A stretch of 64,000 nt of DNA from Raineyella antarctica (lineage in GTDB: Bacteria; Actinomycetota; Actinomycetes; Propionibacteriales; Propionibacteriaceae). Shown piece by piece: positions 16,278 through 26,193 of the stretch (positions are counted from its first letter, which is position 1; each line of letters begins with the position of its first letter). The position numbers and the translations under genes were made by a program. The stretch spans positions 62,001 through 126,000 of the forward strand of contig NZ_FMYF01000010.1 in assembly GCF_900092135.1 (NCBI RefSeq), given 5' to 3'. The notes under the pieces were generated by a model. It was not told where the DNA came from. It saw only the letters and a list, made by a program, of their open reading frames with translations, and searched no databases.

Positions 16278-17279
16278 GTGATCAACAACGCGGTCATCAT
16301 CGATGCCGTCCGTTCGCCCCTCGCGCACAACGGTGGCGCCCTCGCCGCGGTCCACCCCGCCGACCTGGCGGCCCCGGTGATCAGGCACCTGTACGACGCC
16401 TGTCCGCAGCCCGAGCTCCTGCGGGACGTCGTCCTGGGCCACGCCTTCGGCCGCGTGGGCCTGGGCCGGGACGCCCTCACCGCCGCCGGCATCCCGGTCG
16501 AGGTCCCTGCCATGTCGCTTGAGCGCGGCCGGGCCTCCGGCCTCTCCGCTATCGACTACGCGGCCGACAAGCTGGTCGCGGTCAACAACCCGGGCTACGC
16601 CATCGCCGGTGGGGTCGAGTCCGGATCGCTCGCCGACGCTCCCCTCAACCCGTCGATGGCCGATGCCGCGAACGTGATCGCCGAGGAGTACCACATCAGC
16701 CGCGAGCAGCGCCAGGCGTACCTGGCCCGTTCGCACGAGCGGTTCGCCGCAGCCCGGGCGAAGGGAATGTTCGACGCGGAGATCGTGCCGGTGGCCGGGG
16801 TCAGCGCCGACGACCCGGTCGAGGCCGGCACGGACCTGTCGGTGGTCGACGACGGCGCCGCCGCGGTGCTGCTGGTCGACGGTGCCACGCACCGCCGCGC
16901 CCGCCGACCCGGCCTGCGGGTCACCGCCAGCGCCACCTTCGGCTGCGACCCCTCGCGGGTCGGCTGGAGCATCATCCCGGCGATCGAGAAGGTGCTCTAC
17001 TCCACCCGGTTGAAGCTGGAGCAGTTCGACGTGATCGAGTTCGACGAGGCGTACGCGGCCAACGTGCTCGCTGCGTGCTCGGCCCTGCGGATCGACGACT
17101 CGCGGGTCTGCCGCCAGGGCGGGGCCCTCGCCCTCGGGCACCCCTGGGGTGCCTCCGGTGCGGTCGTGATGGCCCGGCTCTTCACCCAGTTGGTCCGCCA
17201 GGACGGTGGCCGCTTCGGACTGGCGGCAGTCTCGGCCGGCTCGGGCCAGGGCATCGCGATGGTGGTGGAGCGTTGCTGA
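16278..17279 (+). CDS. Thiolase-fold protein lacking the catalytic cysteines, inside the biotin operon
   Basis: A 333-residue member of the thiolase superfamily, about 60 residues shorter than typical (390), mostly from the loop domain. Alignment to acetyl-CoA acetyltransferases by eye gives the following. The nucleophile motif LCxSG is LERGRASG, so the cysteine is Arg85 (codon CGG). The NEAFA motif is DEAYA (Asn to Asp). His287 in GGALALGHPWGASG is kept. The second catalytic cysteine (C-x-G) is Ser318 in VSAGSGQGIA. It therefore cannot do normal thiolase chemistry. GTG start 16278 has GGAGG seven bases upstream. Its end overlaps the bioM start, implying co-translation. The role is unknown; a CoA- or acyl-binding or structural function tied to biotin is possible. 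Confidence 0.85.
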   Translation: MINNAVIIDAVRSPLAHNGGALAAVHPADLAAPVIRHLYDACPQPELLRDVVLGHAFGRVGLGRDALTAAGIPVEVPAMSLERGRASGLSAIDYAADKLVAVNNPGYAIAGGVESGSLADAPLNPSMADAANVIAEEYHISREQRQAYLARSHERFAAARAKGMFDAEIVPVAGVSADDPVEAGTDLSVVDDGAAAVLLVDGATHRRARRPGLRVTASATFGCDPSRVGWSIIPAIEKVLYSTRLKLEQFDVIEFDEAYAANVLAACSALRIDDSRVCRQGGALALGHPWGASGAVVMARLFTQLVRQDGGRFGLAAVSAGSGQGIAMVVERC

Positions 17280-17965
17280 TCGAGGCCGACCACGTCAGCC
17301 ACACGTACGGACAGGGTCCCACCGCCCGTACGGTGCTGCAGGACCTGAACCTGCGCATCGAGGAGCGGCGGGTCGGCATCGTCGGCCACAACGGCTCGGG
17401 CAAGTCCACCTTCGCCCGGATGATCAACGGCCTGATCGTGCCCACCGCTGGCACCCTCACCGTCGACGGCCTGAGCACGGCCAGCAAGGCCAAGGAGATC
17501 CGCAAGCACGTCGGGTTCGTCTTCACCGACCCCGACAACCAGATCATCATGCCCACGGTTGCCGAGGACATCGCCTTCGGGCTGCGCAGGAGCAAGCTGC
17601 CCAAGGAGGTGGTCGCCCGCCGGGTCGACGCCCTGCTGGAGCGGTTCGGGCTGGCCGGCCACGCCGACCACCCCGCCCACCTGCTGTCCGGCGGGCAGAA
17701 GCAACTGCTGGCGCTGGCCTCGGTGCTGGTCACCGAGCCCGACATCCTGGTCATGGACGAGCCCACCACCCTGCTCGACCTGCGCAACGCGCGGATCATC
17801 GGGGAGGTCGTGGCCGGGCTGGACCAGTCCGTGCTGCTCGTCACGCACCACCTGAACCTGCTCGACGACTTCGACCGGGTGCTGGTCTTCGACGAGGGCC
17901 GGCTGGTGGCCGACGACTCCCCCGCTGCCGCCGTGGCGTACTACCGGGAGCTGATGGCGGTCTGA
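17273..17965 (+). CDS. bioM: BioM, ATPase (A) component of the biotin ECF transporter
   Basis: A 230-residue ABC ATPase that energises BioY/BioN biotin uptake at the inner face of the membrane. Walker A GHNGSGKS (38-45), Q-loop Gln90, signature LSGGQKQ (138-144), Walker B LVMDEPTT (159-166) and a switch histidine in LLVTHH are all present. The TTG at 17273 overlaps the stop of the thiolase-like gene and is preceded by GGTGGAG, which supports this start. It in turn overlaps bioN by one base. Confidence 0.93.
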   Translation: MLIEADHVSHTYGQGPTARTVLQDLNLRIEERRVGIVGHNGSGKSTFARMINGLIVPTAGTLTVDGLSTASKAKEIRKHVGFVFTDPDNQIIMPTVAEDIAFGLRRSKLPKEVVARRVDALLERFGLAGHADHPAHLLSGGQKQLLALASVLVTEPDILVMDEPTTLLDLRNARIIGEVVAGLDQSVLLVTHHLNLLDDFDRVLVFDEGRLVADDSPAAAVAYYRELMAV

Positions 17966-18573
17966 TGCAGTCCACCCTCGGCCTCTACCAGCCGGGCACC
18001 AGCGTGTTCCACCGCGCCCCGGCCGGAGCCAAGCTCCTCGCCCTGGTGGTGCTCGGCGCCGCCTCGGTGTTCCTCACCTACTGGTGGCTCGTCCTCGGCC
18101 TGATCGCGGTACTGCTCGGCGCCTACACGGTCGCCGGGATCGGACCCCGGACGATCCTCAGGCAGGTCCGGCCACTGCTGTGGCTGCTGGCGTTCACCGC
18201 CGCCTACCACGTCTGGGCGACCGGCTGGCAGCGTGCGACGGTCGTCGCCGGGACCATCGTGCTGCTGGTCCTGGCCGCGGCGCTGGTCACCCTCACCACG
18301 CCGACGACCAGACTGGTCGACGCGGTCGTCCGGGTCCTCGGCCCGTTCCGCCGCTGGGGCGTCGACCCGGACCGGATCGGCCTGTTGCTCACCCTCGGCA
18401 TCCGCTGCGTCCCGCTGGTCGCGGACCTGGCGGCCCAGGTCCGCGAGGCCCAGATCGCCCGCGGGACCGGGACCAGCTGGAAGGCCTTCGCCGTCCCGCT
18501 GATCGTCCGGGCGCTGCGCGACGCCGACGCGATGGGCGAGGCCCTGGTCGCGCGCGGCGTCGACGACGACTGA
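17965..18573 (+). CDS. bioN: BioN, transmembrane coupling (T) component of the biotin ECF transporter
   Basis: A 202-residue EcfT-family integral membrane protein that links BioY to the BioM ATPase. It has four or five hydrophobic segments and the cytoplasmic coupling helices containing AREAQIARG-type sequence (VREAQIARGTGTSWKA), equivalent to the Ala-Arg-Gly motifs of T components. The ATG overlaps the bioM TGA (TGATG). It ends one base from the convergent der gene, so any terminator must lie inside a coding region. Confidence 0.9.
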   Translation: MQSTLGLYQPGTSVFHRAPAGAKLLALVVLGAASVFLTYWWLVLGLIAVLLGAYTVAGIGPRTILRQVRPLLWLLAFTAAYHVWATGWQRATVVAGTIVLLVLAAALVTLTTPTTRLVDAVVRVLGPFRRWGVDPDRIGLLLTLGIRCVPLVADLAAQVREAQIARGTGTSWKAFAVPLIVRALRDADAMGEALVARGVDDD

Positions 18574-18574
18574 C

Positions 18575-19900
18575 TCAGGAGCGCTTCGCCCGCGGGCGGA
18601 CCTCGATGTGGATCGGGGTGCCGCGGAAGCCGAAGTCCTCGCGCAGCCGGCGCTCGACGTAGCGTACGTAGCCCGCGTCCAGGTCGCCGGTGGTGAACAG
18701 GATGAACGTCGGCGGCCCGGACTGGGCCTGGGTGCCGAACAGGATCCGCGGCTGCTTGCCACCGCGCAGCGGGTGCGGGTGCGCGGCCACCAGCCGGCCC
18801 AGGAAGGCGTTCAGCTTGCCGGTCGAGACCCGGGTCTCCCAGCCTGCGATGGCCTCGTTGATCGCGGTGCGCAGCTTGACCACGTTGCGGCCGGTCAGCG
18901 CCGAGATGTTGACGTGGTCGGCCCAGCCGAACTGCACCATGTCGCGCTCGATCTCGCGGTCCAGGTAGCGGCGGCGCTCCTCGTCGGTCAGGTCCCACTT
19001 GTTGAAGGCGACGACCAGTGCGCGGCCTGCCTCCTCCACCATCGACAGGATCCGCAGGTCCTGCTCGCTGATCTCCTCGGAGGCGTCGATCACCGCGACG
19101 CACACCTCGGCGCGCTCGATCGCGCTGGCGGTGCGCAGCGAGGCGTAGTACTCGTGGCCCGAGGCCTCCTTGACCCGCTTGCGCAGGCCGGCGGTGTCGA
19201 CGAAGCGGAACACCTCACCGGCCACCTCGACCAGCTCGTCGACCGGGTCGACGGTGGTGCCGGAGATGTCGGAGACCACGGCGCGCTGCGCGCCGACCAG
19301 CCGGTTCAACAGCGAGGACTTGCCGACGTTCGGCTTGCCGACGATGGCGACCCGGCGGGGGCCGCCGGCCTCCTCCTCGGGGACGGCGGAGCGCTCGGGC
19401 AGCGCCTCGACGATCGCGTCCAGCAGGTCGCCCGACCCCCGGCCGTGGATCGCCGAGACCGGCCAGGGCTGGCCCAGGCCGAGGTTCCACATGGTGGCCG
19501 CCTCGAGCTCGGTCTTCTGGTCGTCGACCTTGTTGGCGGCGAGCACCGTCGGCTTCTTGGAGCGGCGCAGCACCTCGACGACGGCCTCGTCCTCGTCCAG
19601 GGTGCCAACGGTCGCGTCGACCACGAGCACCACGACGTCGGCGGCGTTGATCGCCAGCTCGGCCTGCTCGGCGATCCGGGCCGCCATGCCCTTGGCATCG
19701 GAGGCCCAGCCGCCGGTGTCGACCACGACGAAGTCGCGGCCGTTCCAGGACGCGTCGTACGAGATGCGGTCACGGGTGACGCCCGGGATGTCCTGGACCA
19801 CGGCCTCGCGCCTGCCGATGATGCGGTTCACCAACGTCGACTTGCCGACATTGGGGCGTCCCACGATGGCGACGACGGGTCTGGTCTGGTTCTCGATCAC
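18575..19900 (-). CDS. der: Der (EngA), tandem-GTPase ribosome assembly factor
   Basis: A 441-residue essential GTPase for 50S subunit maturation. Two G domains are evident: GRPNVGKS (14-21) with DTGG (61-64) and NKVD (123-126), then GKPNVGKS (188-195) with a second DTAG and a NKWD motif. A C-terminal KH-like domain follows. It is downstream of plsC with a 9-bp gap, in the minus-strand run tyrA-cmk-plsC-der. The cmk-plsC-der order is common in actinobacteria. Confidence 0.97.
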   Translation of the reverse strand: MIENQTRPVVAIVGRPNVGKSTLVNRIIGRREAVVQDIPGVTRDRISYDASWNGRDFVVVDTGGWASDAKGMAARIAEQAELAINAADVVVLVVDATVGTLDEDEAVVEVLRRSKKPTVLAANKVDDQKTELEAATMWNLGLGQPWPVSAIHGRGSGDLLDAIVEALPERSAVPEEEAGGPRRVAIVGKPNVGKSSLLNRLVGAQRAVVSDISGTTVDPVDELVEVAGEVFRFVDTAGLRKRVKEASGHEYYASLRTASAIERAEVCVAVIDASEEISEQDLRILSMVEEAGRALVVAFNKWDLTDEERRRYLDREIERDMVQFGWADHVNISALTGRNVVKLRTAINEAIAGWETRVSTGKLNAFLGRLVAAHPHPLRGGKQPRILFGTQAQSGPPTFILFTTGDLDAGYVRYVERRLREDFGFRGTPIHIEVRPRAKRS

Positions 19901-19909
19901 CGGACAAGA

Positions 19910-20701
19910 CTAGTGCACGGCACCACGCGGGTCGCCGTTCGAGGCGATGCGCTCCTGCGGCACGCCCGGGAGCGACATGCCCGTCAGTGCCTCGGCATGG
20001 CGTACGTGGGCGGCGAGCTCGACCCTCAGCCGCTCCGAGGCTGCGCGAACGTCGGCCTGCCGGCGGGGCCACTTGATCCAGGGCAGGTGCAGCGGCGCAC
20101 CGAAGACGACGTGCATCCGCGCGCCCGGCCGCGCGGTGCTGTGCGGGCTGTCCCCGGACCGTCGGGTGCCGAGCATCGCGACCGGAACGACGGGGGCGCC
20201 GGTGACCATCGCGAGGTAGGCCGCCCCGGACCGGATCCAGCGGAACTCGCCGGTGTCACGCATCCCCTCGGGGAAGATCGCCAGGGCGTTGCCGTCGCGC
20301 AGCACGCGGATGCAGCGGTCGATCGCCGCGCGGTCCACGATCACGTCCCGCTGGATCGGGATCTGGCCGGAGCGCTGGAGCACCTCGCCGAGGACGCCGC
20401 GGAACAGTTCGCTCTTGGCCAGCGCGAAGGTCCGTCGCCGCGGCGTCGTCAGCACGGCCAGCGGGCCGTCCATCGTGGCTATGTGGTTGGAGGCCAGGAT
20501 CACCGGCCCCTCGGTCGGGACGAGCCCGGCGCCGTGGACATTCACCCGCCAGAGCGCCTGCAGCACCGCGCGGGCCGGGCCGAGGACGGCGCCGAGTAGC
20601 CGGTCGTCGGGGGCGGCCAGCTGGTCGGTCCGGGGAAGCCTGACAGTGGGGACGGTGGAGGTGGGGTCGCTCCATGGCTCGATCCGGCTGTCCACTGTCA
20701 T
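19910..20701 (-). CDS. plsC: 1-acyl-glycerol-3-phosphate acyltransferase (PlsC family)
   Basis: A 263-residue membrane-associated acyltransferase of phospholipid synthesis. The catalytic NHIATMD (72-78, HX4D) and FPEGMR (143-148) blocks are intact, together with a later APVVPVAML segment. The first 30 residues are variable. It lies 15 bp after cmk, in the same transcript. Activity on lysophosphatidic acid is inferred from family; other acyl acceptors are possible. Confidence 0.9.
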   Translation of the reverse strand: MTVDSRIEPWSDPTSTVPTVRLPRTDQLAAPDDRLLGAVLGPARAVLQALWRVNVHGAGLVPTEGPVILASNHIATMDGPLAVLTTPRRRTFALAKSELFRGVLGEVLQRSGQIPIQRDVIVDRAAIDRCIRVLRDGNALAIFPEGMRDTGEFRWIRSGAAYLAMVTGAPVVPVAMLGTRRSGDSPHSTARPGARMHVVFGAPLHLPWIKWPRRQADVRAASERLRVELAAHVRHAEALTGMSLPGVPQERIASNGDPRGAVH

Positions 20702-20716
20702 GGCTGTTCCTCTCGG

Positions 20717-21394
20717 TCAGGGCTTCTCGACAAGGACCTGCTCGACGAGGTCGACGACCCGCGCCACCACGGTGGGCAGGTCGTCATGGGTGGAGTCGAT
20801 CACGGTGACGCCCTCGGCCGCCTCGGTGAAGGTGGTCACCTTGGAGTCGTCCCGGTCGCGGCGGATGACCTGGTCGGTCACCTCGGCGCCGGTGGCGGCC
20901 TCCCCCAGCTCGGCGGCCCGACGGGCCACTCGCGCCCTCGGGTCGGCGACCAGCAGGATGCGTAGGTCGGCGTCGGGCGCGACGACGGTGGTGATGTCGC
21001 GTCCCTCGACCACGATCCCGTCGGGTGCGGCGGCGATCGCGGCGCGCTGGCGGGCGATCAGGTCGTCGCGCACCTGCTGGATCGAGGACACCTTGGACAC
21101 CTCGGTGGAGATCCGCGGCTCGCGGATCGTCGCGGTGACGTCGGTGCCGTCCACATGGATCGTCGGCGCGGCCGGGTCGGTGCCGACCTCCAGCCGGACG
21201 TTGCGGACCATGGCGGCCACGGCGTCGGCCTGCTCGATCGGCAGCCCGGACTCCAGCCAGGCCCAGGCCATCGCGCGGTACATCGCGCCGGTGTCCAGGT
21301 AGGCCCATCCGAAGTGCTCGGCGACGGCTCGGGAGGTCGAGGACTTCCCCGACCCGCTCGGCCCGTCAATGGCCACGACTACCACGTTGCTCAC
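20717..21394 (-). CDS. cmk: Cytidylate kinase
   Basis: A 225-residue P-loop kinase phosphorylating CMP/dCMP. The P-loop GPSGSGKSS lies at 11-19, followed by LDTGAMYRA for nucleotide binding, and a VVEGRDI motif is seen. The start is ambiguous. GTG 21394 is used here, but its AGGG would abut it; GTG 21385 has that AGGG at 8-base spacing and may be the true start. The gene follows tyrA after a 71-bp gap. Confidence 0.95.
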   Translation of the reverse strand: MSNVVVVAIDGPSGSGKSSTSRAVAEHFGWAYLDTGAMYRAMAWAWLESGLPIEQADAVAAMVRNVRLEVGTDPAAPTIHVDGTDVTATIREPRISTEVSKVSSIQQVRDDLIARQRAAIAAAPDGIVVEGRDITTVVAPDADLRILLVADPRARVARRAAELGEAATGAEVTDQVIRRDRDDSKVTTFTEAAEGVTVIDSTHDDLPTVVARVVDLVEQVLVEKP

Positions 21395-21465
21395 CCTAAC
21401 TTTCCTGGTCGACAATTCCTGACGTCCGTATGTCCTGCAGGTGGACGGCCGGCGAAATCTCGGCG

Positions 21466-22551
21466 TCAGACGAGCCGCCACCCGGCGGCCCGCATCGCCT
21501 CCTGGACGTCCCGCAGGTGTCCCGGCTCCACGGACACGGCCAGGTAGCCGACCTGGCGGACCAGGTCGTGCTGGATCTGGATGTCCTCGACGTTCACCCC
21601 GGCATCGGCGAAGTCGCGGAACAGCTGCGCCAGCGCGCCGGGGGTGTCGGGCAGCTCGATCACGATCTGCGCGTAGTCCATCGCCGGGGCGCCGTGCTTG
21701 CCCGGGATCTGGCGGGTGCCGTTGACCCCGCGCTGCAGGAACGCCCGGACCTTGTGCGCCGGGTCGTCCAGCGCGTCGATCAGCTCGTCCAGCCGGGTCC
21801 GGACGTCCTCCAGTTCGGGGCGCAGGGCATCGACGTTGCCGGCGATGATCTGCTCCCACAGGTCCGGGTCGGACCCGGCGATCCGGGTCACGTCGCGCAG
21901 CCCCTGGCCGGCCAGCTCGAGGTGGCCCGAGGGGATGCCGAGCAGGTGGTCGGCCATCAGCACCGAGACCAGCTGCGGCAGGTGCGAGACCTGCGCGACC
22001 GCCCGGTCGTGGTCCTCCGGGGTGAACGCCGTGTACCGGGCGCCGCACACCTGGATCAGCAATCGGACCCGGTCGGCGGTGGGCTCGGAGACCTGCCGGT
22101 GCGGGGTCACCGCCCACGTACGGTCCACGAACAGGTCCGGGCTGGCCGACATCGGGCCGGAGTGCTGGCTGCCGGCCATCGGGTGGGAGCCGAGGTAGCG
22201 GGACAGGTCGCGGCCGGTGGACTGCAGCTGGTGCAGCACGCGGCTCTTGACCGAGCCGACGTCGGTCACGGCGGCGTTCGGGTACTTGTCGAGCGCCTCG
22301 CCGATGACGGCGGCCAGGGAGCGGGGCGGGGTCGCCACCACGACGAGGCGTACGGCGGCCGGATCCGGCTTGTCCACCGTGCCGGCCCCCAGCGACGCGG
22401 CGACGCGGGCGTGCGAGAAGACCGCGTCGGTCAGGTGCACGGTGACGCCGGCACGGGTCAGCGCGGCACCGATCGAGGCACCGAGCAGCCCGGCACCGAT
22501 CACCACCGTGCTGTTGATCAGGCCCAGGTCGGGCTCCTCGGTCTCAGGCAT
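21466..22551 (-). CDS. tyrA: Prephenate dehydrogenase with ACT domain
   Basis: A 361-residue NAD-dependent enzyme of tyrosine synthesis. Rossmann glycine motif [10 protein letters not shown] lies at 19-28, the prephenate site GSHPMAGS is clear, and a C-terminal ACT domain ([23 protein letters not shown]) probably senses tyrosine. The ATG at 22551 has an ideal GGAGGT and overlaps the prcA stop by 8 bp, so tyrA is translationally coupled to the proteasome genes. Other enzymes of the same wider pathway (aroKB, aroC, aroE) are 35 kb away. Confidence 0.95.
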   Translation of the reverse strand: MPETEEPDLGLINSTVVIGAGLLGASIGAALTRAGVTVHLTDAVFSHARVAASLGAGTVDKPDPAAVRLVVVATPPRSLAAVIGEALDKYPNAAVTDVGSVKSRVLHQLQSTGRDLSRYLGSHPMAGSQHSGPMSASPDLFVDRTWAVTPHRQVSEPTADRVRLLIQVCGARYTAFTPEDHDRAVAQVSHLPQLVSVLMADHLLGIPSGHLELAGQGLRDVTRIAGSDPDLWEQIIAGNVDALRPELEDVRTRLDELIDALDDPAHKVRAFLQRGVNGTRQIPGKHGAPAMDYAQIVIELPDTPGALAQLFRDFADAGVNVEDIQIQHDLVRQVGYLAVSVEPGHLRDVQEAMRAAGWRLV

Positions 22552-23245
22552 TGAGCACCTCCGCCAGCTGGGCACGGGTCAGCCGGCGGAACTTCCGCGG
22601 CCGGGGACGGACGCGGTCGAGCACCGCGACCTCGAGGGTTTCGGGGCCCAGGGTGCGCGGACCGGACGGGGAGGTGTCGGCACCGAGGGCACGGACGGCG
22701 AGCCGGACCGCGTCGGCCAGCGGCGCCGTGGGATCGATCCCGCGGCGGACGACGTCGGCGATCAGCTCGGTGGCACCGCCCATCGCGGCGAAGTTCTCCT
22801 CGTCGGCGACCGACCCGTCGTACGTCAGGCGGTAGATCTGGTCACCGGCAGGGGCATCGCCGAGCTCGGCGACGACGAGTTCGACCTCGAACGGCTTCTC
22901 GGTGCCGTTGGAGAAGCTGCTACCGAGCAACTGGGCGTACGCGTTGGCGAGCATCCGCCCGGTGACGTCGGAGCGGTCGTACGCGTAGCCGCGCATGTCG
23001 GCCTGCTGGATGCCGGCGATGCGCAACTGCTCGAACTCGTTGTAGCGGCCGACCGCGGCGAAGCCGATCCGGTCGTAGATCTCCGAGATCTTGTGCAGGG
23101 CCAGCGACCGGTTCTCCGCGACGAAGCAGATGCCGTCCCGGTAGCGCAGCACGACGACGGCCCGGCCCCGGGAGATGCCCTTGCGGGCGAAGTCGGAGCG
23201 GTCCTTCATCTGCTGTTCGGGCGCGACGTAGAACGGCATGCTCAT
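22544..23245 (-). CDS. prcA: 20S proteasome alpha subunit
   Basis: A 233-residue non-catalytic ring subunit that forms the gate of the proteasome core. It begins [27 protein letters not shown], the family N-terminus, and contains the central [12 protein letters not shown]. It follows prcB by 28 bp and overlaps tyrA. In many actinobacteria pafA (Pup ligase) comes next; here it is replaced by tyrA. Confidence 0.98.
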   Translation of the reverse strand: MSMPFYVAPEQQMKDRSDFARKGISRGRAVVVLRYRDGICFVAENRSLALHKISEIYDRIGFAAVGRYNEFEQLRIAGIQQADMRGYAYDRSDVTGRMLANAYAQLLGSSFSNGTEKPFEVELVVAELGDAPAGDQIYRLTYDGSVADEENFAAMGGATELIADVVRRGIDPTAPLADAVRLAVRALGADTSPSGPRTLGPETLEVAVLDRVRPRPRKFRRLTRAQLAEVLNA

Positions 23246-23273
23246 GGTGCTTCTTCTCCTGTCTCGTACCGGC

Positions 23274-24086
23274 TCAGACCAGCGGGGCGGCGGGGCCGTC
23301 GGGGCGCTCGCGGCGGCCGGCGATGACCTCGTCGGTGATCGCGGTCATCTCCTGGTCCGAGAGCTGGTGCACCCCGTCGGGCCCGGCCACCATGATGATC
23401 GGGTAGATCTTGCGCATCAGGTCGGGGCCACCGGTGGCGGAGTCGTCGTCGGCGGCGTCGACCAGCGCCTGGACCACCGCTGTGGCGCAGCCGTGCAGGT
23501 CAAGGTCGGGGCGGTAGATCTTCTTGAGCGATCCGCGGGCGAAGATCGACCCGGAGCCGACCGAGTGGAAGGCGGTCTCCTCGTAGCGGCCGCCGGTCGC
23601 GTCGTAGGAGAAGATCCGGCCCAGTCCCCCGGCCAGGTCCCAGCCGGCGAAGAGTGGCAGCACTGCCAGCCCCTGCATCGCCATGGCGAGGTTGGAGCGG
23701 ATCAGGGCCGCCAGCCGGTTGGCCTTGCCGTCCAGCGACAGCGGGGCGCCCTCGATCTTCTCGTAGTGCTCCAGCTCGACCCGGAACAGCCGGACCATCT
23801 CCACCGCCAGGCCGGCCGCGCCGGCGATGCCGACCAGGGAGAACTCGTCGGAGGCGTACACCTTCTGGATGTCGCGCTGGGCGATGTAGTTGCCCATCGT
23901 CGCGCGGCGGTCACCGGCCATCACCACGCCGTGCGGGAACGTCGCGGCGACGATGGTGGTGCCGTGCGGGGAGAGTTGCTCGGCCGGGCCGGTCGGCACG
24001 CCCTGCGACAGCCGGTGCGCGGGCAACAGCTCCGGCGCGGTGCGGGACAGCAGCCCGAAGAACGAGCTGGCCAGGTCGTCGGTCAC
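23274..24086 (-). CDS. prcB: 20S proteasome beta subunit (catalytic)
   Basis: A 270-residue threonine protease made with a propeptide. Autocleavage before Thr43 in [12 protein letters not shown] would expose the nucleophile. GDRRATMGN with Asp/Lys-type active-site residues and the GSGSIFARG loop follow. The ATG overlaps the pup stop by 4 bp, so pup, prcB and prcA form one tight unit. The acidic C-terminus (residues past about 225) is variable. Confidence 0.98.
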   Translation of the reverse strand: MTDDLASSFFGLLSRTAPELLPAHRLSQGVPTGPAEQLSPHGTTIVAATFPHGVVMAGDRRATMGNYIAQRDIQKVYASDEFSLVGIAGAAGLAVEMVRLFRVELEHYEKIEGAPLSLDGKANRLAALIRSNLAMAMQGLAVLPLFAGWDLAGGLGRIFSYDATGGRYEETAFHSVGSGSIFARGSLKKIYRPDLDLHGCATAVVQALVDAADDDSATGGPDLMRKIYPIIMVAGPDGVHQLSDQEMTAITDEVIAGRRERPDGPAAPLV

Positions 24087-24265
24087 TGTCCGCCCTTCTG
24101 CACGAAGCCACGGACGAACTCCTCGGCGTTGGTCTCCAGCACCGAGTCGATCTCGTCGAGCAGGGCGTCGAAGCCCTGGTCCTGCTGCTGCGGGGCGGGC
24201 GCGAAGGCCTCCACCTCGTCGGTGGTCTCCTCGGCCTGACGGCGTGCATGCTGCTGCTCGGACAT
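24083..24265 (-). CDS. pup: Prokaryotic ubiquitin-like protein Pup
   Basis: A 60-residue intrinsically disordered tag. The conserved C-terminal half [19 protein letters not shown] ends in Gly-Gly-Gln, so Dop must deamidate the terminal Gln to Glu before ligation to lysines of targets. It lies directly between dop (33 bp upstream) and prcB (4-bp overlap). Confidence 0.98.
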   Translation of the reverse strand: MSEQQHARRQAEETTDEVEAFAPAPQQQDQGFDALLDEIDSVLETNAEEFVRGFVQKGGQ

Positions 24266-24298
24266 CGGTCTCCTTCCAGAACCAGGGGCAGGTAGAGC

Positions 24299-25801
24299 CT
24301 ACCCGTGCAGGCGGGTCGGGAAGAGGTCAAGCAGGTCGGCCGGTCGGTGTGCCGCCTCCACCCGCTGCCCGACGGCCTCCTCGGTGCCGCCGAACGGGTC
24401 GGCCAGTTCGAGTCGGACGACCCCCAGGCCGCGCTCCCCCGCGAAGGTCAGCCCGTCCCAGCCGGCCCCCAGCAGTTCGCCGATGAAGCGCCCGACGATC
24501 CGGCCGCGGGCCCAGGCCCGGGTGTCGACCGGGGGCGTACGACGCGCGGCCGTCACCTCTGCCGGGTCCAGCAGGGTGCGCAGCCTCCCGGCCCGCTCCA
24601 GCTTCAGCGCCAGGCTGCGGGCCGGGTCGATGTCGGCGTACTGCAGGTCGACCAGGGCCAGCTTCGGCGAGTCCCAGCCCAGCCCGTCGCGCTCCCGGTA
24701 GGACTCCAGCAGCAGCCGCTTGGCGGCCCAGTCCAGCCGGTCGGCGGTGCGCCGCCAGTCGGTGCGAAGGTCGTCGAGCACCTGCTGCCAGGCCGCCAGC
24801 AGCTCGTGGTCCTCCTCGCCCAGGTCCTCCAGACCGCGGGCGGCGTCCAGCCACGCCTGCTGGAGGTCGATCCCGGTCACCTGCCGGCCGTCCTGCAGCC
24901 GGACCGTACGGGCCAGGTCAGGATCGTGCGAGATCGCCCGGAAGGCCTCCACCGGGCGCGCCGGGCGCAGGTCGGGGGCCAGGTCGGCCTCGACCGTACG
25001 GACCGCCAGGGCGGCGGTGCCGACCTTCAGCCAGCCCGCGACCTGGGCCTGGTTGGCGTCACCGGTGATCACGTGCAGCCGGCGCCAGCGCCGGCGCAGC
25101 GCGTGCGGCTCGTCGCGGGTGTTGATGATCGGCCGGCGGATGGTGGTCTCCAGCGCGACCTCGGTCTCGAAGAAGTCCGGCCGCTGCCCCAGCTGGAACC
25201 CGGCGGCCTGGCTCTCCTGCCCCAGCCCGACCCGGCCGGCGCCGACCACCACGGTCCGGGAGACCAGGAAGCCGGTCAGGTCGCGCACGATCCGCTCGAA
25301 GGGCACCTCGCGTGCGACCAGGTAGTTCTCGTGGGTGCCGTACGAGGCTCCCTTGGAGTCGGTGTTGTTGCGGTAGAGCCGGATCTCGTGGCCGATCGCC
25401 GCCGAGGCCGCGTGCGCGGCGTCCAGCATGATCGCGTCGCCGGCCCGGTCCCAGAGCAGCGCGTCGCGGGCCGTACGGACCTCGGGGCCGGAGTACTCGG
25501 GGTGGGCGTGGTCGACGTAGAGCCGGGCGCCGTTGTCGAGCATGGCGTTGCCCAGGCCCTGGTCGATGTCGGTCAGCTGGTCCAGGCTGGCGCGTTCGCG
25601 CGGCATGGTGAAGCCGCGGGCGTCGATCAGCGGGGACTCGGCCGTGTAGTCCCACCGGCCGATGCCGAAGCCGATCGACTCCAGGTACGTACGAACGACG
25701 TGGTTGGCCAGGTACATCGGGTGCGGCGCCTCGGCGGCCGGCACTCCGATCAGGCTGATGCCGTACTCGGTCTCCAGGCCGTGGACCCGGGGGCCGGTCA
25801 C
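24299..25801 (-). CDS. dop: Dop, deamidase/depupylase of Pup
   Basis: A 500-residue carboxylate-amine-ligase-fold enzyme that deamidates the Pup C-terminal Gln and removes Pup from substrates. The ATP/metal site ETEYG is at residues 10-14, and the Dop-type [18 protein letters not shown] stretch separates it from PafA. It overlaps the DUF3054 gene by 4 bp. No paralogous pafA is in this window. Confidence 0.96.
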   Translation of the reverse strand: MTGPRVHGLETEYGISLIGVPAAEAPHPMYLANHVVRTYLESIGFGIGRWDYTAESPLIDARGFTMPRERASLDQLTDIDQGLGNAMLDNGARLYVDHAHPEYSGPEVRTARDALLWDRAGDAIMLDAAHAASAAIGHEIRLYRNNTDSKGASYGTHENYLVAREVPFERIVRDLTGFLVSRTVVVGAGRVGLGQESQAAGFQLGQRPDFFETEVALETTIRRPIINTRDEPHALRRRWRRLHVITGDANQAQVAGWLKVGTAALAVRTVEADLAPDLRPARPVEAFRAISHDPDLARTVRLQDGRQVTGIDLQQAWLDAARGLEDLGEEDHELLAAWQQVLDDLRTDWRRTADRLDWAAKRLLLESYRERDGLGWDSPKLALVDLQYADIDPARSLALKLERAGRLRTLLDPAEVTAARRTPPVDTRAWARGRIVGRFIGELLGAGWDGLTFAGERGLGVVRLELADPFGGTEEAVGQRVEAAHRPADLLDLFPTRLHG

Positions 25802-26163
25802 GACGCGTGGACCCCTTGCCGGCGCAGGATCGTCCGGGCGACGATCCGCCAGCCGAGCAGCAGCACGGTCAGGGCGACGATGCTGACCACCACGAAGGTC
25901 CAGTGAGTCGAGCCACCGGCCAGCACACGGACGGAGTGGCCGACGACCACCGTGATCGCCATCAGACCGGCCGCGGTGCCGAGCCGCAGCGGCGTACGCC
26001 AGGCGCGCAGCACGCCCCAGCCGGCCAGGCAGCCGACCAGGAAGGGCCAGGCGGTGTCCGCGACCTGGGCCACACCGACGGCCTCACCATGGGCGCCACG
26101 GCCCAGCGTCGCGAACGCGACCACGCAGACCAGGTCGACCAGGAGTACGAAGGGAGTCCTCAC
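25798..26163 (-). CDS. DUF3054 membrane protein
   Basis: A 121-residue protein with about four transmembrane helices (FVLLVDLVCVVAFATLGR; WPFLVGCLAGWGVLRAW; LGTAAGLMAITVVVGHSVR; FVVVSIVALTVLLLGW). It matches actinobacterial DUF3054 proteins, of unknown function. Its position between arc and dop, with a 4-bp overlap into dop, suggests it is co-translated with the pupylation genes. Any role in protein turnover is not established. Confidence 0.85.
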   Translation of the reverse strand: MRTPFVLLVDLVCVVAFATLGRGAHGEAVGVAQVADTAWPFLVGCLAGWGVLRAWRTPLRLGTAAGLMAITVVVGHSVRVLAGGSTHWTFVVVSIVALTVLLLGWRIVARTILRRQGVHAS

Positions 26164-26193
26164 CCGGCCCAGACTAGTCCGACCGGCACGGCC

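Noticed and set aside
18608-20599. A long plus-strand frame opposite der and plsC
   Set aside because: The same high-GC antisense effect; the minus-strand genes carry full family motifs.
24305-25906. A long plus-strand frame opposite dop
   Set aside because: Antisense artefact; the product is Gln/Val/Gly-rich low-complexity sequence.
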